A DNA stretch of 64,000 bases from Nakamurella panacisegetis. GTDB lineage: Bacteria > Actinomycetota > Actinomycetes > Mycobacteriales > Nakamurellaceae. Shown piece by piece: positions 55,834-64,000 of the stretch. Each line of letters begins with the position of its first letter. The first letter of the stretch is position 1. The stretch is from NCBI RefSeq assembly GCF_900104535.1, contig NZ_LT629710.1, positions 2,604,001-2,668,000 of the forward strand. The letters are read 5' to 3'. The notes beneath the pieces were generated by a model. That model worked only from the letters and a program-made list of their open reading frames with translations. It did not search any database and had not been told where the DNA came from. The position numbers were made by a program, and so were the translations under genes.

Positions 55834-56403
55834 TCAGGCTCCGGAGCCGTGCCGGCGCGCACCGAACCCGTCCAGGATCAGGGACAGGCCCAGCTCGAAC
55901 TCGGCCGACCGGTCCTCCGGCTCGGACTTGAGGACACCTACGCTGCTGGCCTGATGCTGCGTCTGCTCGTCCACCACGGCACCGAACACGAAGTGCACCA
56001 GGGTGTTCGCCGCGACCCGAGCCAACGACGGATCGTCGGTGGCGTGCGCCATGATCACCGTCAACCGCTGGGCGGGCGAGATGGTGCCCAACTCGAAGGC
56101 ATGGATCGTGGCGATGAGTTCGGCGCCGTCGCGGTGGCCCAGCATCGCTCCCCGAAGTGCCCGCGTCTCCGCGAGAACGGCGTCGCGCCAGGGCTTCCCG
56201 GTGCTGTCCGGCAGGTCCGCCTGCTCGAGGATCTGGTCTGCCACGGCCGCCAGTAGCGACTGCTTGTTCGGGAAGTGCCAGTAGAGCGCACTCGGTGCGA
56301 CACCCAGTTCGGCGCCCAGCCGTCTCATCGACAGATCGGCCAGTCCGTGCTGATCGAGCACGGCGAGGGCCCTTCGCACTACGTCGGCCCGGTGGTACCG
56401 CAC
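55834..56403 (-). CDS. bioQ: TetR-family biotin-operon repressor, BioQ-like
   Basis: 189 residues from GTG 56403 (GGGAGGAC upstream). HTH with LGAELGVAPSALYWHFPNKQ. It is divergent from bioYMN and the gap contains the TGAAC-N3-GTTCA dyad, which resembles the motif described for BioQ of Corynebacterium. It should repress biotin uptake when biotin is ample. Confidence 0.75.
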   Translation of the reverse strand: MRYHRADVVRRALAVLDQHGLADLSMRRLGAELGVAPSALYWHFPNKQSLLAAVADQILEQADLPDSTGKPWRDAVLAETRALRGAMLGHRDGAELIATIHAFELGTISPAQRLTVIMAHATDDPSLARVAANTLVHFVFGAVVDEQTQHQASSVGVLKSEPEDRSAEFELGLSLILDGFGARRHGSGA

Positions 56404-56468
56404 GTCGTCGTCCTCCCTGTGTGTGGCGGGGGGTCGCTGGTCCTCGCCGGTCCGGCGACCAGCTAACC

Positions 56469-56481
56469 TGAACACCGTTCA
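56469..56481 (+). promoter_or_regulatory. BioQ-type operator
   Basis: TGAACACCGTTCA, a perfect 5+5 dyad with a 3-nt centre, in the gap between bioQ and bioY. The layout matches the TGAAC-N3-GTTAC consensus I recall for BioQ. Confidence 0.62.
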
Positions 56482-56513
56482 AGTCAGGTCGCACATCCAG
56501 GAGCAATGACACC

Positions 56514-57110
56514 ATGGCCGAAGCCCGTACCGCCACCGAGCCCCATTCCCGGTCCGCCACGACCGATCTCGCCCTGGTCGCGGTCTTCGCCGCACTGATC
56601 GCCGGCTGCGCGCTCATGCCGGCGATCAACGTGAGTGCTCTGGTGCCGATCACCTTGCAGACGTTCGGTGTATTGCTCACCGGCGCGGTGCTCGGCGCCC
56701 GGAGAGGGTTCCTGGCCGTGCTGCTGTACCTGGCCGTCGGCGCGGCCGGGCTCCCGGTGTTCTCCGGCGGCCGATCCGGGCTCAGCGTGTTCAGCGGCCC
56801 CACCGTCGGCTACCTGGTCGCCTTTCCGCTGGCCGCGGCGTTGTGCGGCCTCATCGTCGAACGGTTGCCGCGTCGTTCCGCCGCGCGCAGCGTACCGCTG
56901 GTGTTCCTGGCCGGCCTGGTCGGCAGCGCGGTCTTCATCCACACCTTCGGTGTGCTCGGCCTGATGTGGCGGGCGCACCTCTCGTTCGGGGCCGCTTTCG
57001 ACGTCGACCGGGTCTTCTGGGTCGGCGACATCCTGAAGAACGTGCTGATGGCCCTGGTCGCGACGGCCGTGCACCGCGCATTTCCCGACCTGCTGCGAAA
57101 GCGCCGTTGA
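56514..57110 (+). CDS. bioY: Biotin ECF transporter substrate-binding protein BioY
   Basis: 198 residues, six TM segments. BioY hallmarks are VPITLQTFGVLLTGAVLGARRG and the GLPVFSGG region that binds biotin. With the ATPase and permease genes that follow it forms an ECF importer. ATG start at 56514 (ACCATGGCC). Confidence 0.92.
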   Translation: MAEARTATEPHSRSATTDLALVAVFAALIAGCALMPAINVSALVPITLQTFGVLLTGAVLGARRGFLAVLLYLAVGAAGLPVFSGGRSGLSVFSGPTVGYLVAFPLAAALCGLIVERLPRRSAARSVPLVFLAGLVGSAVFIHTFGVLGLMWRAHLSFGAAFDVDRVFWVGDILKNVLMALVATAVHRAFPDLLRKRR

Positions 57111-57112
57111 CT

Positions 57113-57829
57113 ATGCCGCGCATCGAGTTCGTCGACGTCGAGGTGACCGTCCCGATCGAGGACGGTGACCTCGAGATCCTGCGACGGACATCCTTGGTGC
57201 TCAGCGAGCACCGGATCGGCGTGATCGGGGCGAACGGATCGGGCAAGTCCACCCTGGCTCGCCTGATCAACTCCCTGGTGGAACCGACTCGTGGCACGGT
57301 CGCGGTGGACGGGCTCAGCACCTCCCGGGATGCCGCCGCCGTCCGGCGCCGAGTCGGCTTCGTCTTCACCGACCCGGCGGCGCAGTTGGTGATGCCGACC
57401 GTGGTCGAGGACGTGCAACTGTCCCTGCGGCGCAGTCACAGTCGCCGCTCGGAACGGCAACGCGCCGCTCTGGCCGTGCTCGACCGGTACGGCTTGGCCG
57501 CCCTGGCCCATCGCAGTGTCCACACCCTCTCCGGTGGGCAACGCCAATTGCTGGCCATGGCCGGGGTGCTGGCCACCGACCCAGCGATCCTGGTGGCCGA
57601 CGAACCCACCACGTTGCTCGATCTGGGCAACACCCGCATGATCGGCGATCTGCTGTTCTCGTTGCCCCAGCAACTGATCCTGCTGACCCACGACCTCGAT
57701 CTGGCCCGCCGGTGTGATCGGGTGCTCGTGGTGGCCGACGGCCGGGTGGTGTTCGACGGGGACGCCGGGCCGGCGGTGGAGTCCTACATCCGGTCGGTGG
57801 AGGGCATCCCGGTGCAGGACCCGGCGTGA
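57113..57829 (+). CDS. bioM: ECF transporter ATPase BioM
   Basis: 238 residues with Walker A GANGSGKSTL, signature LSGGQRQLLAMA and Walker B ILVADEPTTLLD. Energises biotin uptake. ATG at 57113 is 3 nt after the bioY stop; frames further upstream have no homology. Confidence 0.9.
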   Translation: MPRIEFVDVEVTVPIEDGDLEILRRTSLVLSEHRIGVIGANGSGKSTLARLINSLVEPTRGTVAVDGLSTSRDAAAVRRRVGFVFTDPAAQLVMPTVVEDVQLSLRRSHSRRSERQRAALAVLDRYGLAALAHRSVHTLSGGQRQLLAMAGVLATDPAILVADEPTTLLDLGNTRMIGDLLFSLPQQLILLTHDLDLARRCDRVLVVADGRVVFDGDAGPAVESYIRSVEGIPVQDPA

Positions 57830-58437
57830 GCGGCGCGCTGCTCGGGCTCTACCGGCCGGGAAGCACGCCGCTGCACCGCTGGGCGGCGGGGCCGAAGCTG
57901 GCCGGTCTGCTCGGGGTCGGGGTGGCCACCGTGCTGTTGACCGGTCCGGTCGCCGCAACGGGCGGATTCCTCGCGATGCTCGCCGTTGCCGCCTCCGCGC
58001 GGATCGGGGTCGGTCGGGCCCTCCGGTCCTTGTTGCCGGTCCTGGTGGCCGCGGCGCTGTTGGCCGCCTATCACCTGTGGCAGGACGACTGGCGGAACGC
58101 GGTCGAGCTGAGCCTGGACCTGCTCACTCTGGCGCTGGCCGCGACGGTGTTGACCGCGACCACGCCGCTCGACGGGATGCTGGACGCCATCGCCGGCGGA
58201 CTGCGCCCGTTGCGCCGATTCGGCGTCGACCCGGAGCGGATCGGCCTGGCCTTCGCCCTGATGATCCGCAGCGTGCCGGAGATCCTGTTGATCGCGAGCC
58301 AGACCCGCGCCGCGGCCATCGCCCGTGGCGTGCAGCGGGATCCGCGGGCCCTGTTGACGCCCACGGTCATCCGGGTGGTGGCCCGGGCGCGGCAGACCGG
58401 TGACGCGCTGATCGCCCGGGGCATCGGGGACGACTGA
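57826..58437 (+). CDS. bioN: ECF transporter transmembrane component BioN (EcfT)
   Basis: 203 residues, about five TM segments plus the EcfT coupling helix with ARG motifs (RAAAIARGVQ and ALIARGIGDD). Couples BioM to BioY. GTG at 57826 overlaps the bioM stop by 4 nt. Confidence 0.88.
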   Translation: MSGALLGLYRPGSTPLHRWAAGPKLAGLLGVGVATVLLTGPVAATGGFLAMLAVAASARIGVGRALRSLLPVLVAAALLAAYHLWQDDWRNAVELSLDLLTLALAATVLTATTPLDGMLDAIAGGLRPLRRFGVDPERIGLAFALMIRSVPEILLIASQTRAAAIARGVQRDPRALLTPTVIRVVARARQTGDALIARGIGDD

Positions 58438-58489
58438 TCACTCCCGGGCGACCGTGCGCTGGTCGGCCCGGCTGTAACCCGCCCGCCGG

Positions 58490-59242
58490 TCAGGCTTCCG
58501 GCACCGTCACGGACAGGAAATCGGTCACCCGGCGAAGCCGAAATCCGATCGACTCGTACAGGCGGATCGCGTTGGTGTTGCTCGCCGCGGCATGCATGAA
58601 CGGGCGGTCACCGCGTTCGGCGATGCCGTGGGCCACGGCCCGGACGAGTCGTGTGCCGAGCCCCTGCCCGCGGTAGGCCGGATCCGTGCACACGGCGCTG
58701 ATCTCGGTCCAACCCGGCGGGTGCAACCGCTCACCGGCCATCGCGATCAACTCCCCGCCGCGGCGGATCCCCAGGTAGGTGCCCAGTTCGATGGTGCGTG
58801 GCCGGAACGGGCCGGGACGGTTGCGCGCCACCAGGGCGAGCATCTCCGGAACGTCCTCGGGCCCCAGGAACGATGTCTCGGGATCAGGTCCCTTCTCCAG
58901 CGCCACGTCCACCAGTTGGACGCCGCCGCCGACCGACATCCAGGTCCATCCGGCCGGGACGGTGGCCGCGGACCCGGCCAGCGCGAAGCTCTCGCCCGGC
59001 CCGATCAGTTGCGCCGCATCGGCCCAGGCCTGCGGGTTCGCCGGGTCGGCCAGAGCAACGAACACCGACACGTCGGGGTCATACCGGCTGGCCAGGCCCC
59101 GGCGCTCCGCGAAGCGGGCCTGCGGTCCGGTGAGAGCGGCCCAGACCGCGTTGTCCAGTATCGGATCGCCGATACTCGGGTCTTGTCGGGCCAGGAGATC
59201 GTCCAGGCCAGGATGAGCAGTCAGATCCGCAGTCACGCCCAC
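58490..59242 (-). CDS. GNAT-family acetyltransferase
   Basis: 250 residues. The acetyl-CoA motif is AYRGQGLGTRLVRAVAHGI near 190, preceded by the acceptor-side strand WTEISAVCT. The N-terminal 110 residues form an FR47-like extra domain. Substrate unknown. Its start overlaps the end of the upstream flavin monooxygenase gene by 10 nt, so it may be the last gene of that SAM-IV operon. Confidence 0.8.
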   Translation of the reverse strand: MGVTADLTAHPGLDDLLARQDPSIGDPILDNAVWAALTGPQARFAERRGLASRYDPDVSVFVALADPANPQAWADAAQLIGPGESFALAGSAATVPAGWTWMSVGGGVQLVDVALEKGPDPETSFLGPEDVPEMLALVARNRPGPFRPRTIELGTYLGIRRGGELIAMAGERLHPPGWTEISAVCTDPAYRGQGLGTRLVRAVAHGIAERGDRPFMHAAASNTNAIRLYESIGFRLRRVTDFLSVTVPEA

Positions 59243-60624
59243 GATGCTGCCTCAGACTCTGCAGAGACCCGCGCCCGGGGCGTCCGAGCGGCCAGACCGA
59301 GGTGCTCACGAAGGGTAGACCCGGCGTAGTCAGTGCGGAACACCCCGCGTTCCTGCAGGATCGGGACGACTTTGTCGGCGAATTCGCTCAGCCCGTCCGG
59401 GGTGATGTGCGGGACCAGAATGAACCCGTCGCTGGCGTCCGCCTGGACGTACTGGTCGATGGCGGCGGCCACGGTCGCCGGGGTTCCGATGAAGTTCTGC
59501 CGGGCGGTCTTCTCGACCACGACGTCCCGGAGCGAAAGGGCCTTGGCCACTGCGAGTTCGCGCCACTCGTGGGCCACTGCGATTGGGTCGGCGTTCATGC
59601 GGACGCTGGCTCGCCCCTTGGCGATGGTGTTCTCGCCGACCAAGGGGTCGACCTCGGGCAGCGGGCCGTCGGGGTCGTAGGCGCTCAGGTCGCGGTTCCA
59701 GAGCTGCTCGGCGAACTTGATGGCCGTCTGTCCGCTGACCTGCTGTCGACGAACCTGCGCGGCGTACTCCTGGGCCTCGGCATCGGTGTCGCCCAGGATG
59801 AAGGTCGCCGCGGGTAGCACCAGCAGCTCCTCGTGACGCCGATTGAACTTGGCCAGCCGACCCTTGATGTCCGCGTAGAACGCCTGCCCGGCCCCCAGGG
59901 TGCCGTGCCGAGTGAAGATGGCGTCCGCGGACTCGGCGGCGAACTCCCGGCCGGCGTCGGAATCGCCGGCCTGGAAGATGACTGGCCGGCCCTGCGGACT
60001 GCGCGGCACGTTGAAATTGCCGTGGATATCGAAGTGGTTGTCGCGCACGGAGAATCCGCCCGGGTGGCCGTGGGTGAGGAATTGACCCGAGACCTTGTCG
60101 GCAAGGATCTCATCACCCACCCAAGAGTCGAACAGCTCGACGGTGGCGTTCAGGAACCGCTGGGCCCGCTCGTACCGCTGCTCCTGGGCCAGAAACCCGC
60201 CACGGCGGAAGTTCTCGCCGGTGAAGGCGTCCCAGGAGGTGACCACGTTCCAGGCCGCCCGGCCGTTGGACAGGTGGTCCAGGCTGGCGAACTGCCGCGC
60301 CACGTCGTACGGCTCGTTGAAGGTGGAGTTGATGGTGCCGGTGAGGCCGATGTGGTCGGTGACGGCAGCCAGGGCGGTGAGGATGCCGAACGTGTCCGGG
60401 CGACCGACGACGTCGAGGTCATAGATCTTCCCGTTCTGCTCGCGCAGTCGCAGGCCCTCGGCCAGAAAGATGAAGTCGAATCTTGCCCGCTCGGCGATCT
60501 GTGCGAACCGGCGGAACGACTCGAATTCGATGTGGCTACCCGATCGTGGGTCACTCCACACCGTGGTGTTGTTCACGCCCGGGAAGTGTGCGGCGAGATG
60601 GATCTGCTTGCGGGGCTTGGTCAT
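59233..60624 (-). CDS. Flavin-dependent monooxygenase, NtaA/SnaA/DszA family
   Basis: 463-residue bacterial-luciferase-like enzyme. Typical pieces are the N-terminal strand KQIHLAAHFPGVNN, SFRRFAQIAERARFDFIFLA, NVVTSWDAFTGENFRRGG and PVIFQAGDSDAGREFAA. The family uses FMNH2 and O2 to cleave C-S or C-N bonds (DszA, SnaA, NtaA). SAM-IV control and a second flavin monooxygenase gene upstream point to release of sulfur from an organosulfur compound; the exact one is unknown. ATG at 60624, 7 nt after the preceding stop. Confidence 0.87.
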   Translation of the reverse strand: MTKPRKQIHLAAHFPGVNNTTVWSDPRSGSHIEFESFRRFAQIAERARFDFIFLAEGLRLREQNGKIYDLDVVGRPDTFGILTALAAVTDHIGLTGTINSTFNEPYDVARQFASLDHLSNGRAAWNVVTSWDAFTGENFRRGGFLAQEQRYERAQRFLNATVELFDSWVGDEILADKVSGQFLTHGHPGGFSVRDNHFDIHGNFNVPRSPQGRPVIFQAGDSDAGREFAAESADAIFTRHGTLGAGQAFYADIKGRLAKFNRRHEELLVLPAATFILGDTDAEAQEYAAQVRRQQVSGQTAIKFAEQLWNRDLSAYDPDGPLPEVDPLVGENTIAKGRASVRMNADPIAVAHEWRELAVAKALSLRDVVVEKTARQNFIGTPATVAAAIDQYVQADASDGFILVPHITPDGLSEFADKVVPILQERGVFRTDYAGSTLREHLGLAARTPRARVSAESEAASWA

Positions 60625-60631
60625 CGTGGAT

Positions 60632-61849
60632 TCAGACCCTTCCTGTGATCGGAGCCGGAACGGCGTAGCGGTTTGTCGGGCGGCCCAGACCCAGCAGCCC
60701 GCGGAGGGTGTCGGATTCGTACTCGGTGCGGAAGGCGCCACGAGACTGGAGTTCGGGAACCAGGTCCTCGGTGATGGCGGTCAGGTCGTCCGGGAGAGTT
60801 CCGGGACGCAGCCGGAAGCCGGTGTAGCCGATCGACTGCCAGGCCAGGAGCAGATCCGCTAAATCACCGGCCGAACCGGCGAAGATGTACGCGTCGGAAA
60901 CGTAGGGCGCACCCGAGAGGGCGTCCAATCGAGCTCTTCTCGCCTCGCCGGTCTCGGTCGGCGAATCCAGGAAGACCACGACATCGGCGTAGACGGCTAG
61001 TTCGCCCTCCGGGCGGCCGACGCCCCTGAGCTCCGTCCGGACCTCGTCCAGGATCCGGCGCGCGCTCTGGGTGTCGGCCGGGGTGACGAAGACGACATCG
61101 GCGCTGCGGGCGGCGAACCGGTAGACGATCGGTGAGTGGGCCAACGCGGTCACCAGCGGTTGGCCCTGAGGCGGGCGCGGCACGATCGACGGTCCCTTGA
61201 CCGAGAAGAACTGACCCTGGAAATCGATGTAGTGGATCTTGTCGCGGTCGATGAACCGTCCGGTGGTGACGTCACGGATCTCGGCGTTGTCCTCCCAGCT
61301 GTCCCACAGCCGGCGGATCACCTCGACGAAGTCCGTCGCCTCGTCGAGCAGAACCGAGAGAGCCTGCTGGGCCGCCGGTTCGAAATAGTTCTCCTGGGTG
61401 ATCAGGGGGAGCTGCCGGCGGCCGACGTGCGCGGCCTCGGCCGCTCGGGCCGATACCTGCACCCGCACGCCCCCTCGGCCGGTACTGACGTGGTCGAGGG
61501 TGGCGATGGCCTTGGAGATGTGGAACGGCTCGGTGTGTGTGGCCAGCACCGTCGGCACCAGGCCGATGTGTCGTGTCGTCGGGGCCACCCGGTCCGCGAT
61601 CAACACGGCATCCAGCCGACCGCGGACCTGATTGGTGTCGTCCTCGTCGGTCGACAGGCCGGTGGCATCCAGGGAGAAAGAGTCCTCGATGGTGAGGAAG
61701 TCGGCCAGACCACGCTCGGCCAGAGCGACCAGATCGAGCCAGTAGTCGGCTCCGAACAGGTCAGCCGGACGGGCCGACGGTTCACGCCAGGCAGCCGGAT
61801 GCCATCCGGCTCCCTCGAGGGCGATGGCCAGATGGAGAGGTGATGACAT
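60632..61849 (-). CDS. Luciferase-like flavin monooxygenase
   Basis: 405 residues in the same superfamily as the following gene but a different branch, with LALAERGLADFLTIEDSFSL-like N-terminal TIM-barrel strands, ATLDHVSTGRGGVRVQVSAR and a KGPSIVPRPPQGQPLVTALA segment. It is the first gene behind SAM-IV riboswitch 61941-62027. It probably acts with the second monooxygenase on an organosulfur substrate. Confidence 0.83.
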   Translation of the reverse strand: MSSPLHLAIALEGAGWHPAAWREPSARPADLFGADYWLDLVALAERGLADFLTIEDSFSLDATGLSTDEDDTNQVRGRLDAVLIADRVAPTTRHIGLVPTVLATHTEPFHISKAIATLDHVSTGRGGVRVQVSARAAEAAHVGRRQLPLITQENYFEPAAQQALSVLLDEATDFVEVIRRLWDSWEDNAEIRDVTTGRFIDRDKIHYIDFQGQFFSVKGPSIVPRPPQGQPLVTALAHSPIVYRFAARSADVVFVTPADTQSARRILDEVRTELRGVGRPEGELAVYADVVVFLDSPTETGEARRARLDALSGAPYVSDAYIFAGSAGDLADLLLAWQSIGYTGFRLRPGTLPDDLTAITEDLVPELQSRGAFRTEYESDTLRGLLGLGRPTNRYAVPAPITGRV

Positions 61850-61940
61850 GAGTAGACCTTCACAAGGGGGATGGGATGGGTTCGGGCTTGTCAGGAGGCG
61901 GCCGGCGGGCCGACTCGCGCTTGCGACCGCCGATCGGCGA

Positions 61941-62027
61941 TCACCAGGTCGTCACCTGGAGCACCCCGCCGCGAAGGAGGGTTGCCGGCCAGCAAGCCAG
62001 GGCTGCACGCTGACACTCATTACCTGC
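61941..62027 (-). promoter_or_regulatory. SAM-IV riboswitch of the monooxygenase operon
   Basis: Minus strand: AGGTAATGAGTGTCAGCG, CTGGCTTGCTGGCCGGCAAC, CCCTCC, GCGGCGGGGTGCTCCAGG, closing with TGACGACCT. A -10-like TATGTT (62038-62033) is 6 nt upstream, so transcription would start at the aptamer. About 90 nt separate it from the first gene. Confidence 0.87.
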
Positions 62028-62178
62028 CGAACAACATAACACCGCGAAAAATGCCCAGTTCGAGGGCCCGACCGCCGGCCGGCGTTCCCGACCGTTAATC
62101 GCTTCAGGGGAAATGGCTGCGCGGGGGCGACCATTCGCGAGTTGACCGGCGTGCTTCCCGGTGTTAGCTTCGTTCCAC

Positions 62179-62275
62179 GGTCATGAGATTCAGCGACAAG
62201 CTCCGGCTCGCTGGGCGGCAACCCTCGGTGCACATCAAGTGCCGAACACGGTGGGGTGCTCCGGATGACGACCAG
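62179..62275 (+). promoter_or_regulatory. SAM-IV riboswitch of the ABC importer operon, with promoter
   Basis: GGTCATGAGATTCAGCG, CCGGCTCGCTGGGCGGCAAC, CCCTCGG, then ACGGTGGGGTGCTCCGG and ATGACGACC. The middle insertion (CATCAAGTGCCGAA) is longer than in the other two copies. A promoter, TTGACC (62142-62147) and TAGCTT (62165-62170) with a 17-nt spacer, would start transcription near 62177, at the aptamer's first base. Confidence 0.85.
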
Positions 62276-62347
62276 GCGGTGCTCGACCCCGAGCCCCGCA
62301 AGCGTGGGGCCACTGCTGTGGCCGGACGAACGGACGAGACGATCAAC

Positions 62348-62476
62348 ATGAAAGCCCAGGCCAGTACCGGTCTTGCGGCAATCGCCCACGTCGTGGCGCG
62401 GTTGCGGTCACTGTTGGGCGTCTCACGTCGTCACGTCGATCTCCAGCGGGTCTCCAGCGCGCTCTGTAAGGCCTGA
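62348..62476 (+). CDS. Cysteine-type regulatory leader peptide
   Basis: Up to 42 codons from ATG 62348; a shorter form from GTG 62393 would also fit. The C-terminal part SRRHVDLQRVSSALCKA carries the R-H-V-D-L-x-R-x-x-S-A-x-C pattern that I know from actinobacterial leader peptides ahead of sulfur-assimilation genes. Stalling at the Cys codon (62465-62467) when charged tRNA-Cys is scarce would change folding of the following hairpin. It lies after the SAM-IV aptamer and before the importer genes. Confidence 0.7.
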   Translation: MKAQASTGLAAIAHVVARLRSLLGVSRRHVDLQRVSSALCKA

Positions 62477-62486
62477 CCGACAGGCC
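62470..62486 (+). promoter_or_regulatory. Attenuator-like hairpin at the leader peptide stop
   Basis: GGCCTG (62470-62475) pairs with CAGGCC (62481-62486) around ACCGA. The stem includes the leader's stop codon (62474-62476), so translation of the leader would open it. No T-run follows, so control might be on translation or through Rho. Confidence 0.5.
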
Positions 62487-62625
62487 GTCCGTACCCACGG
62501 CGGCACCCCACAAACCGCAGTCCTGCGCCATCAGCGCGCCAGGGCGATTTGTGCAACCGTTCAGTCCTTTCGATCGACGTCCCAGCGATCATTGCTGCCG
62601 TCGACGCCATTGATGGAGATATCTC

Positions 62626-63633
62626 TTGTCCACCACTCCGCTCGAAAAGAATGTGACGAGCGCCCCGCCGACGCTCGCCACGTCAGCTGCGAGACCGAAA
62701 ACGGCTCTGCAGCGAGTGATTCCGCTGCGCCATCCGGGCCGGTGGATCGCCATCGCCGTTGTCGTGGTGATCTTCGCCCAGTTCGGTCACGGGCTCATCA
62801 CCAACCCGTTCTACCAGTGGTCCCGCTTCCGCTACTGGTTCCTCCGGCCGGTCATCCTCGACGGGCTGGTGGTCACCCTGCAGGTGGCCGCCTACAGTGC
62901 CGTCCTCGGGCTGATCGGCGGCATCATCCTGGCCGTCGGGCGATCGTCGAGGAATCCGCTGCTGTCCGGCCTGTCCTGGCTGTACATCTGGGTGTTCCGA
63001 TCCATTCCGCTGATCGTCGTGTTGATCTTCGTGTACAACTTCAGCGCGCTCTATCCGCGGTTGTCGTTCGGTGTCCCGTTCGGGCCGGCGTTCTTCTCCG
63101 TCGACGAGTCGAAGCTGTTCTCCTACATGGCGATCGCGGTCATCGGGCTCAGTCTGAACGAAGCGGCCTACGCGGCCGAGGTAGTCCGGTCGGGGCTGCT
63201 CTCGGTGGACCAGGGACAGCTCGAGGCAGCCACCGCGCTCGGTATGTCCAAGGGGCGGACCTTCCGGCGCGTCCAACTCCCGCAGGCCCTGCGCACCATC
63301 GTGCCGTCCTATGTCAATCAGCTGATCGGTCTGATCAAGGGCACCTCGATCGTGTTCTACGTGTCCCTGCTCGATCTGTTCGGGCAGGTCGAGACCATGG
63401 GGAGTACCTACCCGGAGGACATCATCCCGCTGCTGATGGTGGCCACCGTCTGGTATCTCGTCCTGACCACGGTCCTGTCGGTCGTGCAGTACTACGTGGA
63501 ACGGGCCTACTCCAAGGGTGCCCTCCGCACCATGCCGCTGACGCCGCTGCAGAAGGCCCGAAAGAGCGTGACCGACCTGCGGGCCCGATTCCGCGATTCG
63601 TCCGACGCCTCCCGATTCGGCGTGACCCAGTGA
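62626..63633 (+). CDS. Amino-acid-type ABC transporter permease
   Basis: 335 residues, HisM/GlnP type. Five or more TM segments with GLVVTLQVAAYSAVLGLIGG, and the ATPase-contact motif EAATALGMSKGRTFRRVQLP. Start is TTG 62626. Under SAM-IV and the Cys leader it probably imports cystine, methionine or another organosulfur amino acid. The stop overlaps the ATPase start by 4 nt. Confidence 0.88.
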   Translation: MSTTPLEKNVTSAPPTLATSAARPKTALQRVIPLRHPGRWIAIAVVVVIFAQFGHGLITNPFYQWSRFRYWFLRPVILDGLVVTLQVAAYSAVLGLIGGIILAVGRSSRNPLLSGLSWLYIWVFRSIPLIVVLIFVYNFSALYPRLSFGVPFGPAFFSVDESKLFSYMAIAVIGLSLNEAAYAAEVVRSGLLSVDQGQLEAATALGMSKGRTFRRVQLPQALRTIVPSYVNQLIGLIKGTSIVFYVSLLDLFGQVETMGSTYPEDIIPLLMVATVWYLVLTTVLSVVQYYVERAYSKGALRTMPLTPLQKARKSVTDLRARFRDSSDASRFGVTQ

Positions 63634-64000
63634 CGCGGGCCGACGCTGTGCTGAATGCAACGGCCGTCACCGAACATCCACCGGTGGTCGAGATCGTCAA
63701 CGCGCACAAGGCGTACGGCGCCAATCAGGTGTTGGACGGCATCGATCTGGCGATCGCCAAGGGGACCGTCACGGTCATCCTCGGCCCGTCCGGTTCGGGC
63801 AAGTCGACCTTGCTCCGCGCGATCAACCATCTGGAGCGGCTCGACGTCGGGTACGTCGCCGTGCACGGTGAACCGATCGGGGTGAAGCGCCACGGGCAGC
63901 GCCTGAAGGAACTGCCCGAGCGAGCCATCCTGAAGCAGCGGGCCAAGATCGGTTTCGTGTTCCAGAACTTCAACCTCTTCCCGCATCTGACCGTGCTGGA
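63630..64000 (+). CDS. Amino-acid ABC transporter ATPase, cut by the window end
   Basis: The first 123 residues are visible from GTG 63630. Walker A is LGPSGSGKSTLLR and the Q-loop is FVFQNFNLFPHLTVL. The rest, including signature and Walker B, lies beyond position 64000. It pairs with the preceding permease; a binding protein should follow. Confidence 0.88.
   Translation, partial: MTRADAVLNATAVTEHPPVVEIVNAHKAYGANQVLDGIDLAIAKGTVTVILGPSGSGKSTLLRAINHLERLDVGYVAVHGEPIGVKRHGQRLKELPERAILKQRAKIGFVFQNFNLFPHLTVL

Noticed and set aside
62183-62347. Extension of the leader peptide upstream through the SAM-IV aptamer
   Set aside because: The upstream codons are the structured aptamer itself; a start at 62348 or later is more sensible.

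Overview
The window is high-GC, gene-dense DNA with many GTG starts, ATGA or GTGA stop/start overlaps, SAM-IV riboswitches, a BioQ-type biotin operon, an F420/FMN-type split-barrel oxidoreductase and a cysteine leader peptide of the type seen upstream of actinobacterial sulfur genes. Together these point to a free-living actinomycete chromosome, plausibly a Nakamurella- or Frankia-like soil lineage, but genus cannot be settled from sequence reading alone.

Layout. 1-4.2 kb: a YbjN-like gene, then a retron that looks complete (an msr-msd RNA bounded by a perfect 18-bp inverted repeat, then the reverse transcriptase), then a cation/proton antiporter 12 nt downstream. 4.2-12 kb: MarR/extradiol-type dioxygenase pair, ribD, a split-barrel oxidoreductase, tRNA-Lys, thiE, a TPP riboswitch with thiO-thiS-thiG, and an unusual ribBA paralogue. 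12-24.5 kb: a sugar regulon with a TIM-barrel isomerase, SorC-type repressor, FGGY kinase, split transketolase, a DUF2291 lipoprotein with a ribose-type ABC importer, and a secreted nucleoside-hydrolase-like protein. Five promoters in it share the palindrome YGAAT-N4-ATTCA. 24.7-37.5 kb: a GMC oxidoreductase and an aldehyde dehydrogenase, both frameshifted, followed by phenylacetate catabolism (paaK, paaR, a crotonase, a hydroxyacyl-CoA dehydrogenase, paaZ, paaABCDE). 37.7-42.5 kb: MarR plus a 14-TM drug exporter, a SAM-IV-controlled class V aminotransferase, and tRNA-Glu, tRNA-Asp and tRNA-Phe. 42.5-56 kb: an AraD1-like dehydratase and SDR, a divergent SF2-helicase/PLD-like pair, acetyltransferases, an L,D-transpeptidase, a sugar transporter and small membrane or accessory proteins. 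55.8-58.4 kb: bioQ and bioYMN. 58.5-64 kb: a sulfur-scavenging region in which two flavin monooxygenase genes and an amino-acid-type ABC importer diverge from a 150-nt promoter region, each side led by its own SAM-IV riboswitch; the importer side also has a Cys leader peptide.

How the genes work together. The sugar regulon would import a pentose or tetrose-type sugar, isomerise it, phosphorylate it and feed it to a two-subunit transketolase, the architecture known for D-apiose. The GMC and ALDH genes would supply phenylacetate to PaaK, and the Paa enzymes would open the ring. The most notable item is the retron, whose RNA and reverse transcriptase are both recognisable but whose effector is not.
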